Of a stretch of DNA of 24,934 nucleotides, positions 20,231 to 24,934 are shown piece by piece. Location of the stretch: the NCBI RefSeq assembly GCF_000719555.1, contig NZ_JOGX01000083.1:1-24934 (forward strand). The letters are read 5' to 3'. Numbering within the stretch: position 1 is the stretch's first letter; every line of letters starts with the position of its first letter. Source of the DNA: Streptomyces sp. NRRL F-5727 (GTDB taxonomy: Bacteria; Actinomycetota; Actinomycetes; Streptomycetales; Streptomycetaceae). The position numbers were made by a program, and so were the translations under genes. The notes under the pieces were generated by a model. The model searched no databases, was not told the DNA's origin, and worked only from the letters and a program-made list of their open reading frames with translations.

Positions 20231-20240
20231 GTAGTACTAC
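20231..20240. promoter_or_regulatory. Palindrome GTAGTACTAC in the tetR/reductase divergent region
   Basis: A perfect 10-bp palindrome 17 bp upstream of tetR and 95 bp upstream of the reductase gene. The 7-mer GTAGTAC recurs upstream of the methyltransferase gene (near 21647-21653), though without the full palindrome. A candidate TetR operator; longer flanking symmetry is not evident. Confidence 0.45.
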
Positions 20241-20334
20241 ACCTGAACCCCTTCGCTAGGTTACGCGCCCCTGCGATGAGTTCGCGCCGCCCGGGCAGTC
20301 ATCACTGCGCAACGACCGACCGAGGAGGAACCCC

Positions 20335-20979
20335 ATGCCCCCGTTGTTGAAGGTCCAGAACTTCTTCGTCTCCGCCGACGGGATCGCCGCCGGCGAGGAC
20401 CAGTCCCTGGAGCGGCCCTTCGGCCACGTCGACCCGACCCGCCTCTTCTCCTGGGCCGGGGCCACCGCGAGCTGGCCCACCCGCACCGACCCCGGCGGCA
20501 GCCGCGGCCTCGACGACTACCTGGTCCGGGACTTCCACCACAACATCGGCGCCGAGATCATGGGCCGCAACAAGTTCGGCCCGCAGCGCGGCCCCTGGCA
20601 GGACGAGGAGTGGAAGGGCTGGTGGGGCGAGGAGCCGCCGTTCCACACCCCGGTCTTCGTCCTCACCCACCACGAGCGCCCGTCCTTCACGCTCTCCGAC
20701 ACCACCTTCCACTTCCTCGACGCCGACCCCGCGACCGCCCTGGAGCGGGCGAAGGAGGCCGCCGAGGGGAAGGACGTCCGCCTCGGCGGCGGGGTGACGA
20801 CGATCCGCGAGTTCCTGGACGCCGACCTCGTCGACACCCTCCACGTCGCCGTCGCCCCGGTGAAGCTGGGCAGCGGACTCAAGCTCTGGGACACGCCCGA
20901 GGAGCTGACCGACCGCTACCACCTGGACGTCGTCCCCAGCCCGAGCGGGGTCACCCACCACCTCTTCTGGCGCAGGTGA
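20335..20979 (+). CDS. Dihydrofolate reductase family protein (RibD C-terminal domain)
   Basis: A 214-residue NADPH-dependent reductase of the RibD-C/DHFR fold, ATG at 20335 after an excellent GAGGAGGAA ribosome site. Features are KVQNFFVSADGIAAG at the N-terminus, NIGAEIMGRNKFGPQRGPW (the substrate/cofactor loop), TPVFVLTHHERPSF, KDVRLGGGVTTIREFLDADLVDTLHVAVAPVKLGSG and the final VTHHLFWRR. This subgroup is a stand-alone relative of the riboflavin reductase domain and is not the folate enzyme. It is frequent in Streptomyces with unknown substrate. Divergent from tetR, it is probably repressed by it. Confidence 0.92.
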   Translation: MPPLLKVQNFFVSADGIAAGEDQSLERPFGHVDPTRLFSWAGATASWPTRTDPGGSRGLDDYLVRDFHHNIGAEIMGRNKFGPQRGPWQDEEWKGWWGEEPPFHTPVFVLTHHERPSFTLSDTTFHFLDADPATALERAKEAAEGKDVRLGGGVTTIREFLDADLVDTLHVAVAPVKLGSGLKLWDTPEELTDRYHLDVVPSPSGVTHHLFWRR

Positions 20980-20994
20980 CCCGCCCGGCCGGCC

Positions 20995-21627
20995 TCAGGC
21001 GACCCGCCGCAGCACCCGCAGCGAGTCCGTGACCGAGATCTCCTCGAAGTCGCCGGATTCCAGCGCCCGCAGATAGATCCGGTACGGCGCCTGGCCGCCG
21101 TCCGCCGGGTCCGGGAAGACGTCGTGGATGACGAGCAGGCCCCCGGGGGCGACCCGGGGGGCCCAGCCCTCGTAGTCGTTCGTGGCGTGCTCGTCCGTGT
21201 GCCCGCCGTCGATGAAGACGAGCCCCAGCTCCCCGCCCCAGACCTTCGCCACCTGCGGGCTGCGCCCGACCACCGCGATCACGTGCTCCTCCAGGCCCGC
21301 CTTCCGCAGCGTCCGCCGGAACGTCGGCAGCGTGTCCATCACACCCACCTCCGGGTCCACCACCGTCGGGTCGTGGTACTCCCACCCCGGCTGCTGCTCC
21401 TCGCTGCCCCGGTGGTGGTCCACGGTCACCGCGACCGTCCCCGCCGCCCGCGCCGCGTCCGCGAGCAGGATCGTCGAGCGCCCGCAGTACGTGCCCACCT
21501 CGAGCAGCGGCAGCCCCAGCTTCCCGGCCTCGGCCGCCGCCGCGTACAGGGCCAGGCCCTCCCCGACGGGCATGAACCCCTTCGCTGTCTCGAAGGCGGC
21601 GAGGATCTCGGCACGGGGCTCGGACAT
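20995..21627 (-). CDS. Class I SAM-dependent methyltransferase (Methyltransf_24 type)
   Basis: 210 residues. ATG at 21627 has TAGGAGA at 8-nt spacing, so the longer in-frame start at 21672 is rejected. Motif I is LPLLEVGTYCGRSTILLADAA, followed by VAVTVDHHRGSEEQQPGW (acidic residue of motif II), VWGGELGLVFIDGGHTDEHATNDYEGWAPRVAPGGLLVIHDVFPDP. The FIDGGHxxEHxxxDYxxWxPxVxPGGxLxxHDVF pattern is that of Methyltransf_24 and CmcI-like proteins, which often act on sugars or cephalosporin-type intermediates. No partner biosynthetic gene lies next to it, so the substrate is unknown. It converges on the reductase gene with a 15-bp gap. Confidence 0.9.
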   Translation of the reverse strand: MSEPRAEILAAFETAKGFMPVGEGLALYAAAAEAGKLGLPLLEVGTYCGRSTILLADAARAAGTVAVTVDHHRGSEEQQPGWEYHDPTVVDPEVGVMDTLPTFRRTLRKAGLEEHVIAVVGRSPQVAKVWGGELGLVFIDGGHTDEHATNDYEGWAPRVAPGGLLVIHDVFPDPADGGQAPYRIYLRALESGDFEEISVTDSLRVLRRVA

Positions 21628-21730
21628 GGCGGGTCTCCTACTGGCGAGTAGTACGTCGTTACGGGCGCCCATCGTGCCCTACGCGTCGCACTCGAACCGT
21701 GCGGGGGAGGAGATCCCGTCGGGTCGACCG

Positions 21731-22591
21731 TCACGTCCGTCGCGCCGGTGGCCGGGAACCGGCGTCGCCGGTGGGGGAGAGGCGGAAGGTCCAGGTGTCG
21801 ACCGTGTGGCGGGCCGGGTCGGCCGGGTGCGGTTCCGCGACGGTCGCGGTGAGTTCGGCGCCGTCCCACCGCAGGGTCCGTAGCGTCCGGGTGTCCGCGG
21901 GCGGCTTCAGTTCGGCGAGGACGGTCGTGCCGAGGTCCCGGCCGACCGCGCGGATCACGCCGCCGTCCAGGACGAGGACCGTCCCGTCCGGCAGGACGAC
22001 CGGTCTCGGCGGCTGCGGGTCGCTCAGCCGGGGACCGGGGACGACGGTGCCGCCGGGCAGGAGCCGTACGACGCGGCCCCGGGTCGGGAGGCGCCGGTCC
22101 GCCTCCACGACGCGGACGCCGCTGCCGACGACGTAGTGCCCGTACGACGGCCAGTGATCCGTCTCGGCGCCGTCGCGGTCGTAGGCGCGGGTCTCGAAGA
22201 TGCCGTAGCCCTCCAGGCCCAGCAGGAAGCGGCCGCCGCCGAGGGCCGCGCCGCGCTCGCCGCGCAGCTCGGCGACGAGCCGGCCGTCGGCCAGGTCGAG
22301 GAGGTACGCGGGGCCGAGGAAGCCCCACGGCGTGTACTCCAGGGAGTCCGTGGTCACGAGGACCCGGCCCCCGGAGACGTGGGCGGCGTTGGGGCGGCCG
22401 GCGAAGGTGTGGGTCCAGAGGGTACGGCCTTCGGCGCCGGTCACCCGGACCTCGCCGTCCCCGCCGTGGACGGCGAACCCGCCGGACCGGGCCAGGGGTT
22501 CGCCGGGGCTCAGGGCCCACTCGTACGGCGGCGGGCCCTCCGCCCGCCGATGCCCGACGGCCTTCGCGCGCCACGCCCCCATGCCCGTCAT
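21731..22591 (-). CDS. Hypothetical protein with beta-propeller-like repeats
   Basis: 286 residues from ATG 22591; a second ATG nine bases downstream is equally possible, and neither has a strong ribosome site. There is no signal peptide or membrane helix. Repeated short strands with tight turns recur: GGFAVHGGDGEVRVTGAEGRTLWTHTFAG, GGRVLVTTDSLEYTPWGF, LLDLADGRLVAELRGERGAALGGGRFLLGLEGYG, VLPDGTVLVLDGGVIRAV, LRTLRWDGAELTATVAEP. They resemble PQQ/WD-type blades. A role is not known. It follows the DUF1349 gene by 26 bp on the same strand, so the two probably share a transcript. Confidence 0.75.
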   Translation of the reverse strand: MTGMGAWRAKAVGHRRAEGPPPYEWALSPGEPLARSGGFAVHGGDGEVRVTGAEGRTLWTHTFAGRPNAAHVSGGRVLVTTDSLEYTPWGFLGPAYLLDLADGRLVAELRGERGAALGGGRFLLGLEGYGIFETRAYDRDGAETDHWPSYGHYVVGSGVRVVEADRRLPTRGRVVRLLPGGTVVPGPRLSDPQPPRPVVLPDGTVLVLDGGVIRAVGRDLGTTVLAELKPPADTRTLRTLRWDGAELTATVAEPHPADPARHTVDTWTFRLSPTGDAGSRPPARRT

Positions 22592-22617
22592 GGCGGGAGC
22601 GTACGCCCGCCGGGCCC

Positions 22618-23226
22618 TCACCGACCGTCGAACAGGTGGGCCAGGGGAGTCGCGGTGAGCCGGAGGCCGTCGAACCGGACCAGGCAGCCTTCGCCGACGG
22701 GCGACTGGGCGACGACACCGACCCGCACGGGCCCGTCCGCGCCGAGTGCGAACTGCCGCACCAGCAGCCAGCGTTCGCCGTCCTCGGACGAGTGGAAGGC
22801 GAAGCGGTCGCCGGTCCGGCTGATCCGCAGCCACAGCGCGTCCACGGCCGCCGGCGCGGCGACGGCGTCATCCGAACGCCCCCGGGTGACGACGGAGAAG
22901 ACCCCGGCCGTCCCGTCGGGGGCCTGCTCGAAGGTGAGCTTGGCCCAGTGCTCGTCGCCGGCGTGGACGACCAGCGCCCCGGCGTCCCACGCGCCGGCGA
23001 ACCCGACCCGTATCCGCGCGGCGAGCTGCCAGTCGCCGTCCGGCGGCACGGTCAGCGCGAGGGCGGCGTCGCGGCGTGCGGTGCCGTCCAGCGGATCGGT
23101 GAACAGGTCGGTGCGGGCGGCGGCGGTGACGGCCAGGACGTCGCCGTCGAGGGACCAGGAGGCGGGCGCGGTCACCCACGCCATGCCGAGCGGAAGCGCG
23201 GGACCGGAAGAGGCTGCGGCGTTCAT
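22618..23226 (-). CDS. DUF1349 domain-containing protein
   Basis: 202 residues from ATG 23226 (weak GGCGGG upstream). The body matches the DUF1349 beta-sandwich, a concanavalin-like fold: LFTDPLDGTARRDAALALTVPPDGDWQLAARIRVGFAGAWDAGALVVHAGDEHWAKLTFE, then VFSVVTRGRSDDA, LWLRISRTGDRFAFHSSEDGERWLLVRQF, and VRVGVVAQSPVGEGCLVRFDGLRLT. Such domains are thought to bind carbohydrate, but the biochemical role is unclear. No signal peptide is seen, so it is cytosolic. Likely co-transcribed with the propeller-like gene downstream. Confidence 0.9.
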   Translation of the reverse strand: MNAAASSGPALPLGMAWVTAPASWSLDGDVLAVTAAARTDLFTDPLDGTARRDAALALTVPPDGDWQLAARIRVGFAGAWDAGALVVHAGDEHWAKLTFEQAPDGTAGVFSVVTRGRSDDAVAAPAAVDALWLRISRTGDRFAFHSSEDGERWLLVRQFALGADGPVRVGVVAQSPVGEGCLVRFDGLRLTATPLAHLFDGR

Positions 23227-23388
23227 CCCGCCATGATCGCGCCAGGCCGCCCCCGGAGCCGCCCCCCTGCCGAAGGATCCAACAACCCGCACAGAAGTCC
23301 ATGGGGGTCCCCCGCAGAGGGTCTGTCCATCCAGGTGTACCGCATCACCCGCCTCCACCACGCCGCGGTCCGTACACCTGGCGGCGGC

Positions 23389-23793
23389 TCAGCCCCCCGC
23401 CAGCACCCCCCGCAGCCTCAGCACCCCCGCCTTCCACTCCTCGCCGTCCGACTCCTCCCACAGCTCCAGGAGTTCCGACGGCTCGGCGAGCACCCGGTCG
23501 AGCGCGGCGACGGCCTCCGCCCGCAGCTCCACCGGCAGGTCACCCAGCGGCTGCTTCGGCCCGTACGAGGTCGTCACCGCCTCCCCGCCCTCGCACTGCG
23601 CCGCCACCAGCGCGGCGGCCGCGATCGCCTCCGCCCCGAAGTCCGCGTCCAGGTAATCGTCCCCGGTCCCGGTCACCTCCCGGAACGCCGCGAGCAGCAC
23701 GTCCGCCTTCTTCCCGTCGGCGGCCTCGTCCACCCGGTACGAGAAGTCGGCGGCGGTGTCGTTGTCGAACGGTCCGATGTCCCAGGTCCCCAT
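23389..23793 (-). CDS. DUF4259 domain-containing protein
   Basis: 134 residues, ATG at 23793. The N-terminus MGTWDIGPFDNDTAADFSYRV is the diagnostic DUF4259 opening. It is followed by an alpha-helical domain with AIAAAALVAAQCEGGEAV and a Leu/Glu-rich C-terminus (LAEPSELLELWEESDGEEW). The function of the family is unknown. It is often a single-gene unit in Streptomyces. Upstream, CACGATCGTG (23810-23819) is a perfect 10-bp palindrome that may be an operator or part of its promoter. Confidence 0.92.
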   Translation of the reverse strand: MGTWDIGPFDNDTAADFSYRVDEAADGKKADVLLAAFREVTGTGDDYLDADFGAEAIAAAALVAAQCEGGEAVTTSYGPKQPLGDLPVELRAEAVAALDRVLAEPSELLELWEESDGEEWKAGVLRLRGVLAGG

Positions 23794-23853
23794 GGCCGTT
23801 ACGCCCTTTCACGATCGTGTCGTCCGGTCTGATCGCTATCGTGACAGGGCCCA

Positions 23854-24045
23854 CTGACAACGCGAGGTGACGCCTACAAGGCCGAATGTCCCTCAGGCGA
23901 CGTGGTCTTCCGGGTGGAGCAGCCGGAGAACGTCCAGGACCACCCCTTCGACCTCACCGCCGCCCTCCTCCCCGGCTACGTGTCGGCCGAGGCGGAGCGC
24001 GTCGGCTGCGGCCCGCTGCGGATCCGGGTCGGCGCGGAGGACTGA
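23854..24045 (+). pseudogene. Orphan coding fragment, C-terminal remnant or small gene with CTG start
   Basis: The frame ending with TGA at 24043-24045 shows clear Streptomyces codon use for about 50 codons (almost all G/C at third positions). It reads ...GDAYKAECPSGD, VVFRVEQPENVQDHPFDL, TAALLPGYVSAEAERVGC and GPLRIRVGAED. Upstream, TGA at 23842-23844 closes the frame, and there is no in-frame ATG or upstream GTG. The candidates are CTG at 23854 (with AGGG 4 nt before it) or an internal GTG at 23902. It therefore looks like the tail of a decayed gene, or a small protein of about 63 residues with a rare start. No homology is recognised. It is divergent from the DUF4259 gene. Confidence 0.5.
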
Positions 24046-24134
24046 GGTTCAGTCGCCCCGCGCGCGTGCAGGTGCGTGTCGTCGCCGTCCGCGTACCGGC
24101 GCCGCTTCGGGCCGGACACCGCCGCAGACGCCGA

Positions 24135-24177
24135 CGGGGCGGCGTGCTCCGGCGTGGTGCCGGAACAGGCCGCCCCG
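24135..24177. terminator. Long nested hairpin between the orphan fragment and the permease gene
   Basis: Outer arms CGGGGCGGC (24135-24143) and GCCGCCCCG (24169-24177), then a near-paired 4x4 section, then inner arms TCCGGC (24148-24153) and GCCGGA (24159-24164) with loop GTGGT. The structure has about 17 pairs in 43 nt. In the convergent gap it most likely terminates transcription from the plus strand; a small structured RNA cannot be excluded. Confidence 0.6.
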
Positions 24178-24194
24178 GGAGGGGGACGCGGCGG

Positions 24195-24214
24195 GTGCCG
24201 GGGGTGGCCGGCAC
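24195..24214 (-). terminator. Hairpin terminator after the ABC-2 permease gene
   Basis: GTGCCGG (24195-24201), loop GGGTGG, CCGGCAC (24208-24214), lying 5 nt beyond the permease stop at 24220 on the minus strand. Confidence 0.65.
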
Positions 24215-24219
24215 GGCGG

Positions 24220-24934
24220 TTACTTCGGGTCCTTGTTGAAGGTCTTCGTCGACCAGACGTAGCCGAGGACGGCCAGGCCGACGCACCAGGCCACCGCGAG
24301 CCAGCCGTTGTGGCCGATCTCGGTGCCGAGGAGCAGACCGCGGAGGGTCTCGATGGCGGGGGTGAAGGGCTGGTATTCGGCGATCGGCTGGAACCAGCCC
24401 GGCATCTGGGCGACCGGGACGAAGGTGCTGGAGATCAGCGGCAGGAAGATCAGCGGCAGGGCGTTGTTGGACGCGGCCTCCGCGTTGGGGGAGACCAGGC
24501 CCATGCCGACGGCGATCCAGGTGAGCGCCGTGGCGAACAGGACGAGCAGGCCGAAGGCGGCCAGCCACTCCAGGGCCGTGGCGTCCGTCGAGCGGAAGCC
24601 GATCGCCACGCCCACCGCGCCGACGAGGACGACGCTCGCCACCGACTGGAGGACGCTGCCGACCACGTGCCCGACGAGGACCGACGGGCGGTGGATCGCC
24701 ATGGTGCGGAAGCGGGCGATGATGCCCTCGCTCATGTCGTTGGAGACGGAGACCGCCGTGCCGATCACGGTGGAGCCGATCGTCATGAGCAGCAGGCCGG
24801 GGACGAGGTAGGCGACGTACGCCGAGCGGTCCGCTCCGCCCATGCCGGCGCTCATCACGTCGCCGAAGATGTAGACGAAGAGCAGGAGCAGCATCACCGG
24901 TGTGAGCAGCAGGTTCAGCGTGAGGGAGGGGTAG
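24220..24934 (-). CDS. ABC-2 type transporter permease (DrrB-like), N-terminus beyond the right edge
   Basis: Membrane subunit of a drug-efflux-type ABC exporter. The frame is open through base 24934, reading YPSLTLNLLLTPVMLLLLFVY, so the true start is outside the window; the GTG and ATG around 24897 are internal. Six hydrophobic helices are expected. Those visible include LVPGLLLMTIGSTVIGTAVSV, SVLQSVASVVLVGAVGVAIGF, LAAFGLLVLFATALTWIAVGMG and LPLIFLPLISSTFVPVAQMPGW. The motifs NDMSEGIIARFRTMAI and MPGWFQPIAEYQPFTPAIETLRGLL are typical of the daunorubicin-resistance DrrB/ABC-2 family. In such operons the ATPase (DrrA-like) gene usually lies just upstream, here off the right edge. The substrate is unknown. 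Confidence 0.93.
   Translation of the reverse strand, partial: YPSLTLNLLLTPVMLLLLFVYIFGDVMSAGMGGADRSAYVAYLVPGLLLMTIGSTVIGTAVSVSNDMSEGIIARFRTMAIHRPSVLVGHVVGSVLQSVASVVLVGAVGVAIGFRSTDATALEWLAAFGLLVLFATALTWIAVGMGLVSPNAEAASNNALPLIFLPLISSTFVPVAQMPGWFQPIAEYQPFTPAIETLRGLLLGTEIGHNGWLAVAWCVGLAVLGYVWSTKTFNKDPK

Noticed and set aside
24897..24934. Start codon of the ABC-2 permease at about 24897
   Set aside because: The frame remains open to the right edge and encodes the YPSLTLNLLLTP segment typical of the family's first membrane helix, so the gene is truncated by the window.
1..24934. Mobile element, prophage or toxin-antitoxin/defence system
   Set aside because: No transposase, integrase, terminal repeats, attachment-site duplication, tRNA, restriction or antitoxin-like gene was found on either strand.

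Overview
The window is typical Streptomyces (or close actinobacterial) chromosome. G+C is very high with near-saturated G/C at third codon positions, GTG starts are common, and many same-strand genes join through NTGA overlaps. The gene families also fit: F420-dependent oxidoreductase, DUF4259, SCO2322 family and a KstR-like TetR regulator. I see no insertion sequence, phage gene, CRISPR array, tRNA or rRNA. The left edge cuts an ABC ATPase and the right edge cuts an ABC-2 permease.

Region 1 (1-4204, minus strand) is the most interesting part. A cobalamin riboswitch (about 4088-4204) precedes four genes chained by 4-bp overlaps: a secreted, C-terminally anchored QW-motif alpha-barrel protein, a secreted and anchored SCO2322-family protein, an EcfT-like transmembrane protein and an EcfA-like ATPase that continues off the left edge. 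The two surface proteins look like the alpha and beta domains of animal transcobalamin/intrinsic factor encoded as separate proteins. I read the operon as a candidate B12-capture and ECF-import system.

Region 2 (4245-8590) holds an MBL-fold hydrolase behind a palindromic operator, a small secreted protein of unknown function, an aldehyde dehydrogenase translationally joined to a P450-type [3Fe-4S] ferredoxin with no P450 nearby, and a convergent KstR-like TetR regulator. Region 3 (8830-12763) is a likely operon of a GT4 glycosyltransferase, a SAM methyltransferase and a second QW-motif alpha-barrel protein, preceded by a site matching the KstR consensus and followed by a lipoprotein gene.

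Region 4 (12768-15374) contains an old-yellow-enzyme reductase with a His where the usual proton-donor Tyr sits, its divergent MerR regulator with a 19-bp-spacer promoter, and an F420-dependent LLM oxidoreductase. The LLM gene carries the same CTGACG-N3-CGTCAG operator as the MBL gene. Region 5 (15396-19616) carries envelope genes: a four-helix membrane protein, a lipoprotein N-acetylmuramoyl-L-alanine amidase and a 723-residue membrane protein. Region 6 (19624-24934) is a series of small units: TetR, a RibD-C/DHFR-like reductase, a class I methyltransferase, a beta-propeller-like protein, a DUF1349 protein, a DUF4259 protein, an orphan coding fragment next to a large hairpin, and the truncated ABC-2 permease.

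The assignments rest on reading motifs and on family knowledge. No database search was run.
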